DNA of 64,000 bases from Nocardia anaemiae NBRC 100462. GTDB taxonomy: Bacteria > Actinomycetota > Actinomycetes > Mycobacteriales > Mycobacteriaceae. A program made the translations under genes and the position numbers. Shown in pieces: positions 18,387 to 29,684 of this stretch (position 1 is its first letter; each line of letters opens with the position of its first letter). The DNA lies in contig NZ_BDAZ01000004.1 in NCBI RefSeq assembly GCF_001612725.1, positions 186,001 to 250,000 on the forward strand, given 5' to 3'. The notes under the pieces were generated by a model. It saw only the letters and a program-made list of their open reading frames with translations. It searched no databases and had not been told where the DNA came from.

Positions 18387-18554
18387 TTGCTCGACCGCAG
18401 ACACGACCGGCCCAGACGCTACGTCCCGTGGACCCTGGACGATGACAGCCTCCCTGCGTGAACGCGTCGAGTCCAGCGTCGCGGCGCCAACAGGAAGAAC
18501 GCCGCCGTGAACAGGGCGAACCGTAAACGTCTGCGCCCCAATAGAACCAGGGGG

Positions 18555-19151
18555 TCAGCCATCCAGGAGTGCGAAGGCGATCGCCGCCGAGAAAGGGCTC
18601 TCCAGAGACAGGATCTCCTCATGTGTTTCGGCGAGCCGGTAAGCACGAGTCGCCCAGTCCAGCCGATACTCCTGAATCGTCTTCACGTACAGGTTCGCGT
18701 CAAGCTGCACGATCAGGTAGATGGGAATGCCTTCGTAGGCATACTCGGCGAGCTTGTCGACAGTGTCGATATAGCCTGATCCAGGGCAAAGGACCTCGAC
18801 GACCATCAATGCGTCGGCGGCACGGAGCTTGGCACCGCGCTCAACGCAACGGTGGACGGTGACGTCTGGGCGTCGGAACGAGAACGCCCCGTCGCGTTTT
18901 CGTCGCCTGGTGAATCGAAGGTCGAGGCCGGTTGCCACGCCCGCGCGCGGTTCCGACGGTTTCGCGGCCTCGAGATGGTTGGCGAGTCGACGGGCGACAT
19001 TGCTGTGCTCGGGGGAGCCGCTCTGACAGCGAATTACGTTGCCGTCGATGATCTCGATGAGTTTGCGCAAGTCGTCCGGCAGTTGGTCGTAATCGACCTC
19101 GGTCATCTCCAAGGACCCTGGGTCTTCGGCCCAGATAGGCAGAACGGTCAC
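18555..19151 (-). CDS. Uma2-family (DUF820) putative endonuclease
   Basis: GTG 19151 gives 198 aa starting MTVLPIWAEDPGSLEMTEVD, which is the usual opening of actinobacterial Uma2 proteins. The PD-(D/E)XK-like core can be seen in LIEIIDGNVIRCQSG, the acidic RRPDVTVH, and LMVVEVLCPGSGYIDTVDKL with the E-V and downstream Lys. YEGIPIYLIVQLDANLYV is the conserved strand region. Members occur in many copies and are presumed nucleases, but no function has been shown. A later ATG at 19106 is possible though less family-like. The gene stands alone. Confidence 0.88.
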   Translation of the reverse strand: MTVLPIWAEDPGSLEMTEVDYDQLPDDLRKLIEIIDGNVIRCQSGSPEHSNVARRLANHLEAAKPSEPRAGVATGLDLRFTRRRKRDGAFSFRRPDVTVHRCVERGAKLRAADALMVVEVLCPGSGYIDTVDKLAEYAYEGIPIYLIVQLDANLYVKTIQEYRLDWATRAYRLAETHEEILSLESPFSAAIAFALLDG

Positions 19152-19261
19152 TGGCAGCCTCGCTCGGAGAAGACGACTCACGTCAGGCCGTACTACGTTG
19201 CAGCTTATGGCATCTGGTCGCGTTGGGGTCACTCGGCCAGTACCGCGCCCGGCATCGGCGC

Positions 19262-20428
19262 TCAGAGCCGTTCGATGATGGTCGCGTTGGCGAGGCCGCC
19301 TGCTTCGCACATGGTCATCAGGCCGTAGCGGCCTGCGGACTGTTCGAGGTGGTTGAGCAGGGTGGCGAGGATGCGAGTGCCGGAGGCGCCGAGGGGGTGG
19401 CCGAGGGCGATGGCGCCGCCGCAGGGGTTGAGTTTGGCCGGGTCGGCGTCGAGGTCGTGCTGCCAGACCAGCGGTACGGGGGCGAAGGCTTCGTTCACTT
19501 CGTAGGTGTCGATGTCGTCGATGGTCAGCCCGACGCGCGCGAGTGCCTTGCAGGTGGCGGGGATGACGGCGGTGAGCATCAGCAATGGGTCGTCGCCGGT
19601 GACCGCGAAGGAGTGGAAGCGGGCACGCGGGCGCAGTCCGAGCGCGTTCGCCTTTTCCTCGCTCATGATCAGCGCGGCCGAGGCGCCGTCGGTGAGTGGG
19701 GACGAGTTGCCCGGTGTGATGGACCATTCGATTTCGGGGAAGCGCGCCCCGAACTCGTCGTCGGCGAACGCGGGTCGCAGTCCGGCCAGGCCTTCCGCGG
19801 TGGTACTCGGGCGGATGGTCTCATCGGCGGTGAGGGTGCCCGCGGGGACGAGTTCGTTGTCGAAGCCACCGGACGCGGCGGTTTCGGCGGCCAACCGGTG
19901 CGAGCGGGCGGCGAAGGCGTCGAGCGTCTCCCGGTCCAGCTTCCACCGCTGGGTGATGATCTCGGCCGAAATGCCCTGTCCGATAAGGCCTTCCGGGAAG
20001 CGGTTGGCCAGCGGAGCGCGGTTGGCATCCTTGCCCTGGGCATTGGAGAACATGGGCGCTCGGCTCATCGACTCCACACCGCAGGCGATCGCGATGTCGT
20101 AGGCACCGGCGATCACACCCTGTGCCGCGAAATGCGCGGCCTGCTGGCTCGATCCGCATTGCCGGTCGACGGTGGTGGCGGGCACGGACTCCGGGAACCC
20201 AGCGGCCAGCACGGCGGTGCGCGAAATATTGAATGCCTGCTCACCGCTCTGTGTGACGCAACCGCCGATCACATCATCGACGAGTGCCGGATCGAGGTCA
20301 GTGCGCTCGATCAGGGTCCTCAGCAGATCGGCCAGCAGGGTCGCGGGATGCACATTCGAGAGTCCACCACCGGGTTTCCCCTTCCCCGATGGCGTTCGGA
20401 CAACGTCGACGATGACTGCGGATGTCAT
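19262..20428 (-). CDS. acetyl-CoA acetyltransferase / 3-ketoacyl-CoA thiolase
   Basis: This 388-aa thiolase has the nucleophilic Cys in VDRQCGSSQQA (about residue 89), EVNEAFAPV, the catalytic His in GHPLGASGTRI and the second Cys in MCEAGGLAN. The last motif replaces the common CxGGG with CEAGG, as in many actinobacterial lipid- and steroid-degradation thiolases. It cleaves or forms 3-ketoacyl-CoA. The nearest upstream minus gene is Uma2, and downstream lies the prk end of the cbb operon 122 bp away across a gap, so it is probably a separate unit. Chain-length preference is unknown. Confidence 0.94.
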   Translation of the reverse strand: MTSAVIVDVVRTPSGKGKPGGGLSNVHPATLLADLLRTLIERTDLDPALVDDVIGGCVTQSGEQAFNISRTAVLAAGFPESVPATTVDRQCGSSQQAAHFAAQGVIAGAYDIAIACGVESMSRAPMFSNAQGKDANRAPLANRFPEGLIGQGISAEIITQRWKLDRETLDAFAARSHRLAAETAASGGFDNELVPAGTLTADETIRPSTTAEGLAGLRPAFADDEFGARFPEIEWSITPGNSSPLTDGASAALIMSEEKANALGLRPRARFHSFAVTGDDPLLMLTAVIPATCKALARVGLTIDDIDTYEVNEAFAPVPLVWQHDLDADPAKLNPCGGAIALGHPLGASGTRILATLLNHLEQSAGRYGLMTMCEAGGLANATIIERL

Positions 20429-20550
20429 GACGGCTCCCTACTGTGTCTACGATCGCATCGCGCGAACGATGATTAACTTATGACACTGTACGCCGAACCG
20501 GAGCACCCAGCGCCACCCGGTGCACCCGCACCGGCACACCACTACGGCGA

Positions 20551-21429
20551 TCAGCGAGAACGCTTGGGACGCTTATCCATCAGCCGCAGGATGAGGGGCG
20601 TGAAGATGAGTTGCATGGCCAGCTCCATTTTCCCGCCGGGGACGACGATGCAGTTGGGGCGGGACATGAAGGAGTCGTGCAGCATCGACAGCAGGTAGGG
20701 GAAGTCGATGACCTTGGGGTCGGCGAAGCGGATGACGACGAAACTTTCGTCGGCGGTGGGGATGGTGCGGGCGATGAAGGGGTTGGAGGTGTCCACGGTG
20801 GGGACGCGCTGGAAGTTGACGTAGGTGTGGGAGAACTGGGGGCAGATGTATTTCACGTAGTCGGGCATGCGACGCAGGATCGTATCGATCACGGCCTCAC
20901 TCGAATAGCCGCGTTCGGTCTTGTCCCGGATCACCTTCTGGGTCCATTCGAGGTTGACAATCGGCACCACTCCGACCAGCAGATCCGCGTACTGCGCGAC
21001 ATTCACCGAATCGGTGACGGCCGCGCCGTGCAACCCCTCGTAGAACAGCAGGTCGCTGCCCGGTGTCAGATCCTCCCACGGCGTGAAGGTGCCTGCCGGT
21101 TGCCCATAGGGTTTGGCTTCCAACTCGTCGTGCAGGTATTTCCGCACCGAACCGACGCCGGTCTCACCGTAATCCCGGAACAGCGTCTCGAGCTCTTTCA
21201 GCAGATTCGCCTCCTCGCCGAAATGCGAGAAGGTGCGATTATGGTTCTGTTCCGCCTCGGCCATCGCCAGCTTCATCTCATTGCGGTCGTAGCGATGGAA
21301 CGAATCCCCCTCCACGATCACCGCATTGATGCCTTCGCGGCGGAATATCTCCTGAAAGGTCCGCGTGACACTGGTCGTGCCCGCACCGGAGGATCCGGTA
21401 ATGGCGACGACGGGATGTTTGACCGACAT
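20551..21429 (-). CDS. prk: phosphoribulokinase
   Basis: This 292-aa protein has the length of the bacterial (proteobacterial-type) enzyme. The P-loop is GSSGAGTTSV at residues 12-21, followed by VEGDSFHRYDRNEMK, SHFGEEANLL and the LLFYEGLHGAA catalytic region. It phosphorylates ribulose 5-phosphate to ribulose 1,5-bisphosphate, the RuBisCO substrate. Together with RuBisCO it is diagnostic of a Calvin-Benson-Bassham cycle. It is the last gene of the cbbLSX-fbp-prk unit, 14 bp after fbp. Confidence 0.96.
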   Translation of the reverse strand: MSVKHPVVAITGSSGAGTTSVTRTFQEIFRREGINAVIVEGDSFHRYDRNEMKLAMAEAEQNHNRTFSHFGEEANLLKELETLFRDYGETGVGSVRKYLHDELEAKPYGQPAGTFTPWEDLTPGSDLLFYEGLHGAAVTDSVNVAQYADLLVGVVPIVNLEWTQKVIRDKTERGYSSEAVIDTILRRMPDYVKYICPQFSHTYVNFQRVPTVDTSNPFIARTIPTADESFVVIRFADPKVIDFPYLLSMLHDSFMSRPNCIVVPGGKMELAMQLIFTPLILRLMDKRPKRSR

Positions 21430-21443
21430 GACACCTCCTCGAT

Positions 21444-22508
21444 TCAGCGTCCGGCCGGACGGAACAATGACCGCGATCCGAACAGTGAACTGTCGAAACT
21501 CGGCCCTTCCTCGGGCTCACTGTGATAGCGCTCGATCCGCGCGACCTCATTGCGCGAACCGAAGATCAGCGGCACCTGCTGATGCACCTGCTCCGGCGCC
21601 ACCTCCAGCACTCGATCACCGCCGGTGGTCGCCCAGCCCCCGGCCTGTTCGACGATGTAGGCGATCGGATTCGCGCCGTACAGCAACGACACCCGCCCCG
21701 GTCGCCGAGTGTCGTACGGATACAGATAGACCCCGCCGCGGGTCAGGATGTGGAAGGTATCCGCGACCAATGACGCGACCCAGCGCATATTGAAATCCCG
21801 CCCACGCGGCCCGTCCACACCGTCGAGGCATTCGTGGACATACCGTCGCACCGGCCGTTCCCAGAACCGCTCGTTGGCGGCATTGATCGCGAATCCCGAA
21901 GTGTCCTCCGGGATTCGCATCCGCGGATGGGTCAATACGAATGCCCCGATCTCCCGGTCCAGGGTGAATCCGTCGACGCCGCTGCCGGTGGTCAGCACCA
22001 GCATTGTCGCCGGTCCATACAGCGTGAAACCCGCGCAGACCTGCCGCACGCCCGGCTGCAGGAAGTCCGTGGTACTCGGCGCGGCGTTATCCGGTGCCCG
22101 CAGCACACTGAAAATCGTGCCGACAGGCAGGTTCACGTCGATATTCGACGATCCGTCCAATGGATCGAAGGCGAGCAGATACTTGCCGCGCCGATGCACG
22201 TCGGGCACGGGATGGATATCGGTCATCTGCTCCGACAACAGCGCCGACAGATGCCCCGTCCATTGGGTCTCGGCCACCATGATGTCATTGGCGATGGCGT
22301 CGAGCTTGCGGTGCACCGTCGGCGGCAGGTTATCGGGTTCGGAGGCGCCCAGTGAGCCGACAATGGCCCCCCTGGTCACCTGATTGGCGATGATTTTCGT
22401 CGCGGTCGCGACGACATTCACCAGGGCGGAGAATTCACCGGAGGATCCGGGATGCCGGTGCTCCTCCTCGATCGTGTATCGGGTGAGGGTCTTCAGTCCT
22501 TCTGGCAT
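21444..22508 (-). CDS. fbp: class I fructose-1,6-bisphosphatase
   Basis: This 354-aa class I enzyme has the metal and substrate motif LLAFDPLDGSSNIDVNLPVG, GRDFNMRWVASLVADTFHIL, LYPYDTRRPGRVSLLYGANP and AGGWATTGGDRVLEV. It removes the 1-phosphate of fructose bisphosphate in the Calvin cycle and gluconeogenesis. Most actinobacteria use a class II (GlpX) enzyme for gluconeogenesis, so a class I gene here points to a dedicated Calvin-cycle copy (inference). It lies between cbbX and prk with about 15-bp gaps on both sides. Confidence 0.96.
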   Translation of the reverse strand: MPEGLKTLTRYTIEEEHRHPGSSGEFSALVNVVATATKIIANQVTRGAIVGSLGASEPDNLPPTVHRKLDAIANDIMVAETQWTGHLSALLSEQMTDIHPVPDVHRRGKYLLAFDPLDGSSNIDVNLPVGTIFSVLRAPDNAAPSTTDFLQPGVRQVCAGFTLYGPATMLVLTTGSGVDGFTLDREIGAFVLTHPRMRIPEDTSGFAINAANERFWERPVRRYVHECLDGVDGPRGRDFNMRWVASLVADTFHILTRGGVYLYPYDTRRPGRVSLLYGANPIAYIVEQAGGWATTGGDRVLEVAPEQVHQQVPLIFGSRNEVARIERYHSEPEEGPSFDSSLFGSRSLFRPAGR

Positions 22509-22523
22509 GAGTTCTCGATCTCG

Positions 22524-23621
22524 TCACGCGGGGGCCCTTGCGGTCGGCCCATCCGGCTGCGGTCCTGCTGTGTCCGATTGGCGGCGTTCCCGGGGCCCTG
22601 TGTGGTCACGCAAGCTACCGCCTCCGGGCCCGTCGGTCACGCCGCGGAACACGCTGCTGCCGTAGACATCTCGGTCGGTCAGCGTGATCAGGTCGGTCTT
22701 GGTGAGCGGTCGCCGCAGCTCGACCAGCCGTTTGGCCTGCCGTAACCGGCAGCGGTCCAGGGCATTGCGCACGCTGCGCGCATTGGAGAATCGGGGGCGG
22801 GTCATCCGCAGTGTGAGATATTCGCCGAAGGCGGCGTATCCGGGATCGTCGAAGCGGAAATTGTCCCGTGCCACCATGATTTCGGCGATGCGCGCCAACT
22901 CGCCGTGGGTGTAGTCGCTGAATTCCAGATGATGGGCCACCCGCGAGGACAGTCCCGGATTCGCGGAGAAGAATTTGTCCATCCGATCCGGATAGCCCGC
23001 GAAGATCACCACCAGGCTGGTGCGTTCGCTCTCCATCTCCTGCAGCAAGATTTCGATGACTTCCTGTCCGTAATCGCGTTCGTTCTCCGGCCGGAACAGG
23101 TAGTAGGCCTCATCGATGAACAGCACTCCCCCGGCCGCCTTGGCCAGCGCCTCCTTGGTTTTGGGTGCGGTGTGTCCGATGAACTGGCCGACCAGATCGT
23201 CCCGAGTTACCGTGTGCACCTTGGGTTTACGGATATAGCCGAGCGCGTGCAGCATCTCGGCCATGCGCAGGGCGACGGTGGTCTTGCCGGTGCCGGGTCC
23301 GCCGGTGAAGCTCATATGCATGGTCGGCCGGGATGCCTGCAGGCCGAAGCGCTGCCTGGCCCGATCGATCAGCAGCAGCGCCGCTATCTCGCGCACCCGC
23401 CGCTTCACATTCGCCAGACCGACGAGTTCGGCATCGAGCCTGGTCAATACGTCCGCCACGTCATTGCCCGCGATATCGGTGGACAGATCCAGCACCGCGT
23501 CCTCGGCCAGCAGTTGCTCCGGCGCGGCCTCCGCGGGCACCGCGCGCACCGGCCTGCCGTCGTCCACACCCGGCCGGTGCAACCGGAAACCGCTTGCCGT
23601 GCTCGACCTTTCAGCCGCCAT
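22524..23621 (-). CDS. cbbX: red-type RuBisCO activase CbbX
   Basis: ATG 23621 gives 365 aa and overlaps cbbS by 11 bp; an ATG at 23651 would add ten residues. The AAA+ core has Walker [12 protein letters not shown], Walker [14 protein letters not shown], sensor IFAGYPDRM and the arginine region [17 protein letters not shown]. CbbX hexamers pull on the C-terminal tail of the red-type RuBisCO large subunit to release inhibitory sugar phosphates. The protein is longer than the ~310-aa proteobacterial form at both ends, with a polar C-terminal tail (residues 325-365) of unknown role. Confidence 0.95.
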   Translation of the reverse strand: MAAERSSTASGFRLHRPGVDDGRPVRAVPAEAAPEQLLAEDAVLDLSTDIAGNDVADVLTRLDAELVGLANVKRRVREIAALLLIDRARQRFGLQASRPTMHMSFTGGPGTGKTTVALRMAEMLHALGYIRKPKVHTVTRDDLVGQFIGHTAPKTKEALAKAAGGVLFIDEAYYLFRPENERDYGQEVIEILLQEMESERTSLVVIFAGYPDRMDKFFSANPGLSSRVAHHLEFSDYTHGELARIAEIMVARDNFRFDDPGYAAFGEYLTLRMTRPRFSNARSVRNALDRCRLRQAKRLVELRRPLTKTDLITLTDRDVYGSSVFRGVTDGPGGGSLRDHTGPRERRQSDTAGPQPDGPTARAPA

Positions 23622-24033
23622 ACCGGGTACCCGGCCGTTCGTCGGTGGCATAGGAGTGCAGACCGTAGCTCTGGCGCCGGTCCGGTCCCTCGGTGCGGGT
23701 CAGCACGAAGCCGGGCTCGTCGACGGGACGCTGCACAAGAAAGCTGAGCGCGGTGGTCTGCCTGCCGTAGCGGGCATCGTAGGCCAGCACCCGAATGTAG
23801 TGTCGCGGAAAGGTATTGCGGCACGCGTCGATCTCGGCGAGCACGCCGTCGGGTTCGTCGAGATCGAACAGCGGCAGCCCCCACATTTCCCAGTAGGCGT
23901 TGCGGGGGTGCGGATCATCGGTGTATTCGATGGACACCGGCCAGTTGTTGAGCAAGGCGTAGCGCACCTGGGCCGCGATTTCGGCGTCGGTGAGTTCGGG
24001 CAGATACGAGAAGGTTCCATGGCGCAGATACAT
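23611..24033 (-). CDS. cbbS: RuBisCO small subunit, red type
   Basis: This 140-aa small subunit has the red-type form with a C-terminal beta-hairpin extension. Readable motifs are [34 protein letters not shown] and [17 protein letters not shown]. The C-terminal extension (about residues 105-140) is typical of forms IC and ID, where it lines the solvent channel of the holoenzyme. The gene starts 17 bp after cbbL and overlaps cbbX. Confidence 0.96.
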   Translation of the reverse strand: MYLRHGTFSYLPELTDAEIAAQVRYALLNNWPVSIEYTDDPHPRNAYWEMWGLPLFDLDEPDGVLAEIDACRNTFPRHYIRVLAYDARYGRQTTALSFLVQRPVDEPGFVLTRTEGPDRRQSYGLHSYATDERPGTRYGG

Positions 24034-24050
24034 GTGCGTGGTCCTGTCGT

Positions 24051-25706
<1,656 letters not shown>

Positions 25707-25722
25707 TTGATACCGTCGAATT

Positions 25723-26595
25723 GTGGGCATGGTGAGTGCGGCGAGGATGGAAACATTCCTGGCCGTGGCCAGGCAGGGCAGCATTCGCCGCGCCGCCGCC
25801 CAGCTGCACATCACCGAGGCCGCCGTCTCCGCGGCTGTCGCGCACGTCGAAAAGCAGCTCGGGGCAAAGCTGATCGCGAAGGCCGGGCGTGGTATCGCGC
25901 TCACCGAGGCCGGGCGCATCTACTCCGAATACTGCCGCACCATCCTTGGCCTGATGAAAGAGGCCAACGCCGCGGTGCGCCGGGCCGAAACCGGCAAGCT
26001 GCGAATCGGTGTGGTCGCTACGGCGGGTGAGTACGTGCTGCTCGGGCCGCTCGCGTCATTCCGGAATCGCTATCCGGATATCGAACTGAGCCTGTCGGTG
26101 CACCCGCGCGACGTGCTGTTCCTCGAATTACACCACCACGAAACGGATCTGGTCATCGCGGGTCGCCCACCACGCGACACCGGGCTGGTCATCCGCGCTC
26201 GCCGCCCCAGCCAGCTCGTGGTCGTCGGCGCGCCCGACTGCCCCGATCCGCTGCGCAGCACCTGGCTGCTACGCGGTCGCGGCTCCGGCACCCGCGACGC
26301 CACCCTCAGCCTCATCGATCGCCTGGAAATCTCGCCGCCGACGCTCACGCTGGGCAGCCACGGTGCCGTCCTGGCCGCCGCCCGTGAAGGCTTGGGCGTG
26401 ACCCTCATTCACACCGACGCCCTGGCCCAAGATCTGGAATCCGGTCTACTGCAAGTACTTCCGGTCGACGGCACGCCCATGGACCGGCCATGGCACGCCG
26501 TCACCACGCGCACCCCGACCCCCACTACTCGGCTGTTCCTCGCCCACATCCTCGATCCCGGCGAAGTAGGCCCGCACGCCTTCCACCCCGGCTAG
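25723..26595 (+). CDS. cbbR: LysR-family regulator, probable CbbR
   Basis: This 290-aa LysR protein has an N-terminal winged helix (MVSAARMETFLAVARQGSIR, then AAQLHITEAAVSAAVAHVEK) and a periplasmic-binding-like effector domain from about residue 90 (LRIGVVATAGEYVLLGPLAS). It is divergent from cbbL and its DNA-binding domain resembles CbbR proteins, the usual activators of cbb operons, which respond to Calvin-cycle intermediates. The assignment rests mainly on position. Confidence 0.88.
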   Translation: MGMVSAARMETFLAVARQGSIRRAAAQLHITEAAVSAAVAHVEKQLGAKLIAKAGRGIALTEAGRIYSEYCRTILGLMKEANAAVRRAETGKLRIGVVATAGEYVLLGPLASFRNRYPDIELSLSVHPRDVLFLELHHHETDLVIAGRPPRDTGLVIRARRPSQLVVVGAPDCPDPLRSTWLLRGRGSGTRDATLSLIDRLEISPPTLTLGSHGAVLAAAREGLGVTLIHTDALAQDLESGLLQVLPVDGTPMDRPWHAVTTRTPTPTTRLFLAHILDPGEVGPHAFHPG

Positions 26596-26944
26596 CACCG
26601 TACCCAGCTACCTTCTGCCGTAACGCTGCTCGGGCCCGGTTTCCGTCGAACGTAGTCGAATGGTGGTCGCCCACGGCGAAATCGACCGCCGTATCACTAC
26701 GCTCGGCGAGCTGGCGGCGGTAGGTAGTGCAGCAAGCAATCTGGACGCTGGGCGGTGGAGTCCGGGGGGCACGACACCCGGACTCCACCCAACTGGCGAT
26801 CGAAATGATCGCGCAGGTCGGCGGTGAATTTCGCCATGGGACGATTGTGGACCGAATTCCGACTCGGCGGCATGTTTCGCTGTTACGGGCCGGTGAATAT
26901 CCTGTTCCGGGCGGCCGGGGCAACGCTGTGCCAGACTGGCGCGC
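26596..26944. other. 350-bp region with no strong gene
   Basis: This gap between two plus-strand genes holds only the possible 46-aa minus frame listed separately and overlapping arginine-rich frames. No RNA gene, palindrome or repeat stands out. The methyltransferase promoter must lie near its right end. Confidence 0.4.
26697..26837 (-). CDS. possible 46-aa hypothetical protein
   Basis: ATG 26837 opens a short frame beginning MAKFTADLRDHFDRQLGG that ends at TAG 26699-26697. Downstream in another frame the sequence SDTAVDFAVGDHHSTTFDGN also looks protein-like, so this may be a small gene broken by a frameshift. There is no recognised family and no clear ribosome site. Confidence 0.25.
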   Translation of the reverse strand: MAKFTADLRDHFDRQLGGVRVSCPPDSTAQRPDCLLHYLPPPARRA

Positions 26945-27802
26945 ATGACTGGTGGGGAAGCGTTGATTTCGAATGTGTCCGATACCGCGCGTTGGGTCGC
27001 GGCCTACCGCGCGATGGAGACCGCGCGCGCGGATGCGCTGTTCCGTGATCCGCTGGCCGAACGGCTGGCCGGTGAACGCGGATACGCCATGGTGGCGGCC
27101 GCATCGCGGATGATGCGCAACGGCTGGCCGGTGGTGACCCGAACCACGATCATCGATGACCTGATCGCGACCGCCATCGCCGAGGGTTGTGACCGCGTGC
27201 TCAATCTCGCCGCCGGGCTCGATACCCGCCCGTACCGCTTGGACCTGCCCGCCGATTTCGTCTGGATCGAGGCCGATCTGCCCGCGCTCACCACGGAGAA
27301 GGAGACCGCGCTCGCGGAGGAGAAGCCGCACTGTGCGCTGATCCGCCGTGGTGTTGACCTGGCCGATCCGGCCGCGCTCGGGCAGTTCCTGGACTGGGCG
27401 CTCGGCCCGCTCGGTCCGGAAAATACCTCCGCCGCAAAGGCTTTGGTGCTCACCGAAGGTCTGCTGATGTATCTGAAGGAGGAGACGGTTCGCACCATCG
27501 CCGCCGCCCTCGCCCGGGCGGAGATCCGCTGGTGGGTCATGGATATCACGGTGAAAATGCACCGCATGCGGTCGAGTTCGATGTTCACGAACGCACCCAT
27601 CGAATTCGAACCCGGCAACGGCGTCGCCTACTTCGAGGATCTCGGCTGGCGGCCCCGCGAAATCGAACACGTCCTCGTGCACGCGCGCAAACTCCACCGC
27701 GCACCGTGGTACCTGCGCCCGTTCACCTATCTCCGCCAGCCCGACCCTCGCAAGCCCGGGCGCAGCCCCTGGTCCGGGATCGTCCGCTTCGAGCGCGATT
27801 AG
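26945..27802 (+). CDS. class I SAM-dependent methyltransferase, TIGR00027 (LCM-like) family
   Basis: This 285-aa protein matches the leucine-carboxyl-methyltransferase-like family expanded in mycobacteria and Nocardia. The N-terminus shows DTARWVAAYRAMETARADAL and FRDPLAERLAG. The SAM-binding motif is VLNLAAGLDTRPYRLDLP. LVLTEGLLMYLKEETV is the conserved motif IV region. Members O-methylate carboxylates or small lipids in the few known cases. The substrate is unknown here and the gene is monocistronic. Confidence 0.93.
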   Translation: MTGGEALISNVSDTARWVAAYRAMETARADALFRDPLAERLAGERGYAMVAAASRMMRNGWPVVTRTTIIDDLIATAIAEGCDRVLNLAAGLDTRPYRLDLPADFVWIEADLPALTTEKETALAEEKPHCALIRRGVDLADPAALGQFLDWALGPLGPENTSAAKALVLTEGLLMYLKEETVRTIAAALARAEIRWWVMDITVKMHRMRSSSMFTNAPIEFEPGNGVAYFEDLGWRPREIEHVLVHARKLHRAPWYLRPFTYLRQPDPRKPGRSPWSGIVRFERD

Positions 27803-27804
27803 AT

Positions 27805-29241
27805 TCAGAACTGGCTGTGTTGGGAGTCGAAGGTGAGGATGCGGCCGCCGAGCAGGATCTGGGCACCGGCGGCCAGGGTGGTGGGCTGGTTCGGCATGGC
27901 GCGCAGCCACTCGTGGTGGCCGGGCATCCGAACATAGGTGCCGTTGGCCGAGCCCTGGTCGACCACGGCGACCTCCCATTCGATCAGCCGAATCTCCACA
28001 TGCGCCCGCGACATCGCGCCGGAGTTGTCCGGTAACCGGATCGGCCGCGCACCGCGCCGCACCGCCTCGGCCTGTTCGGGTTCGCGCCCGAGGACTATGT
28101 CGTTGTCGAGCACGAACGATGTCCCGTCGTCGAGCATCAGCAACCCGAGCGGCGGCCGCACCCCCTCGGTCAGAACACAGGTCAACTGGTCCATCCGAAT
28201 CCCACAGACCGCGCAGAACGACACCCGCGGATCATTCAGATGCTGCCGCGAACACATGAACCCGCGAACGACAGCTCTACCATTCCCGGGCACCGACGCC
28301 ACCCCATTGTTCGTCGGCACAACGGCTCCCTGCACCCCGATCTCGGATCGCGACGCATTCTTCTGCAGCCCGATTCGGCGCCGCTCCCCGACGCCCGATA
28401 CCGCACCCCGCGGCGGCAGATTCCCCACGCCCATCGCGGACGCGCGCTCCCACGGTGCCGCCGTCCCCGCCGAGCCACCCCCGATCGGCGGCCGCACCGC
28501 AATCTCCGGCTGCGGTTCGGCCTCCTCCGACCGATTCGCCACCGGATCGACGAGTTCGATCGGCCGACTCGCAGGCTCGGCGCGGTCGACATCCTCGACC
28601 CTCGGCACCGCTGCCACACTTTCGGTCGCCAACGCGTCCCGGGGCCGGAATCCGTCGAGGTCCGCACGCACCGACCGAGCACTGGAATGCAGCCGCGCCA
28701 GTGCGGGAGTCGACGCGGCCGACCCGAACCACAGCACGGCCCCGGCGCCGGGCACCATTCCCGCACCGATTGCGGCGATACCTCGGCCGGGCAGCCTCGA
28801 CTCGGTAATACCGTCCTCGTCCACGAACAGCCCGATCCCGATAGCGGGCGCCGGGATCACCACACGGTCGACGGTGAACCCGGCATCCCTGCCGCGCAGT
28901 ATTTCCGCGCGCCCCGAGGTCTCCAGCACCGCGGTCACACCGCCGTGCAGGAATAACGCCACTCCGGACGTGCTCGGGGTGATCACCCCGAATTCCACGT
29001 GCTCCTCGTCGTCCAGGCTCATCAACCAGTTGGTGGCAAGTCGTGCGAACCTGCGCCCGGTGCGTGGTTGCTCGGCGGCACCGGCCTCGTGCACCAGCTC
29101 GAGCAATGCCGCCATTGTCCGCGCTGCGGGCGATTCGGCGTCGGCGGCAAGGTCCGAACGGTGCGCGACGACGAGCGCGACACCACCGCTGTTCGCGATC
29201 AGATGCCTACCACCGGCCAGTACCTCGAGCTGCGGACTCAC
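27805..29241 (-). CDS. FHA-domain protein with zinc ribbon
   Basis: GTG 29241 overlaps the stop of the upstream membrane gene by 4 bp and gives 478 aa. Residues 1-200 form an unrecognised domain (EVLAGGRHLIANSGGVALVV, LEEHVEFGVITPS-like). Residues 205-325 are low-complexity and polar. A zinc ribbon at about 328-354 reads FMCSRQH ... FCAVCGIRM. A C-terminal FHA domain (about 383-475) has LGREP, SRAHVEI and VVDQGSANGTYV. FHA domains bind phosphothreonine, so the protein probably reads Ser/Thr kinase signals. It closes a three-gene operon with an FAD-like and a membrane protein. Confidence 0.85.
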   Translation of the reverse strand: MSPQLEVLAGGRHLIANSGGVALVVAHRSDLAADAESPAARTMAALLELVHEAGAAEQPRTGRRFARLATNWLMSLDDEEHVEFGVITPSTSGVALFLHGGVTAVLETSGRAEILRGRDAGFTVDRVVIPAPAIGIGLFVDEDGITESRLPGRGIAAIGAGMVPGAGAVLWFGSAASTPALARLHSSARSVRADLDGFRPRDALATESVAAVPRVEDVDRAEPASRPIELVDPVANRSEEAEPQPEIAVRPPIGGGSAGTAAPWERASAMGVGNLPPRGAVSGVGERRRIGLQKNASRSEIGVQGAVVPTNNGVASVPGNGRAVVRGFMCSRQHLNDPRVSFCAVCGIRMDQLTCVLTEGVRPPLGLLMLDDGTSFVLDNDIVLGREPEQAEAVRRGARPIRLPDNSGAMSRAHVEIRLIEWEVAVVDQGSANGTYVRMPGHHEWLRAMPNQPTTLAAGAQILLGGRILTFDSQHSQF

Positions 29242-29681
29242 AGCAATCGCCCACCCTGGAACCGCCACCGATGGAATACCACCCGCATCGGCCCGTTCAC
29301 GATGAGCCAGAACACGATCCACGTCACGATGAACTGGATGAGGAATGCCGTCAGCGACGGATGCAACGCGCGTGGCAGCACAATGGTCGTGTGGTGCACG
29401 AGGACCCACATCAGCGCCGCCTCGTTGAGCACCGTCCAGAAGCCGAACAGCGTGGGCCAGTCCTTCTCCCACCGGAATTGCTGCAGAAAATGGTAGAGCA
29501 GTTCCCACAGTACGCCGACGAGCACGGTCGCCAGCAGCACCGACAACGTCACCCGATAGGCATTGCCCAGCGACAGTGATCCGGTCGGCAGAACCGGTGT
29601 GATGATCACCGCGACCAGCAATCCGATAATGCCGAGCGCGAGTATGCGGGTCTGAATCCGCCCGTTCAAGGTAAGCAGCAT
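29238..29681 (-). CDS. four-helix membrane protein, unknown family
   Basis: This 147-aa integral membrane protein has four hydrophobic helices at about residues 12-32, 42-62, 80-100 and 110-133. Between them are FLQQFRWEKDWPTLFGFW and MWVLVHHTTIVLPRALHPSL. It begins 3 bp after the FAD-like gene and overlaps the FHA gene by 4 bp, so all three products are likely made together. I do not recognise the family. The tight operon suggests it anchors or partners the FHA protein at the membrane. Confidence 0.82.
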   Translation of the reverse strand: MLLTLNGRIQTRILALGIIGLLVAVIITPVLPTGSLSLGNAYRVTLSVLLATVLVGVLWELLYHFLQQFRWEKDWPTLFGFWTVLNEAALMWVLVHHTTIVLPRALHPSLTAFLIQFIVTWIVFWLIVNGPMRVVFHRWRFQGGRLL

Positions 29682-29684
29682 CGA

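Noticed and set aside
26525..27979. A 484-aa open minus frame across the methyltransferase and the cbbR end
   Set aside because: It lies antisense to two well-supported genes and shows no domain features.
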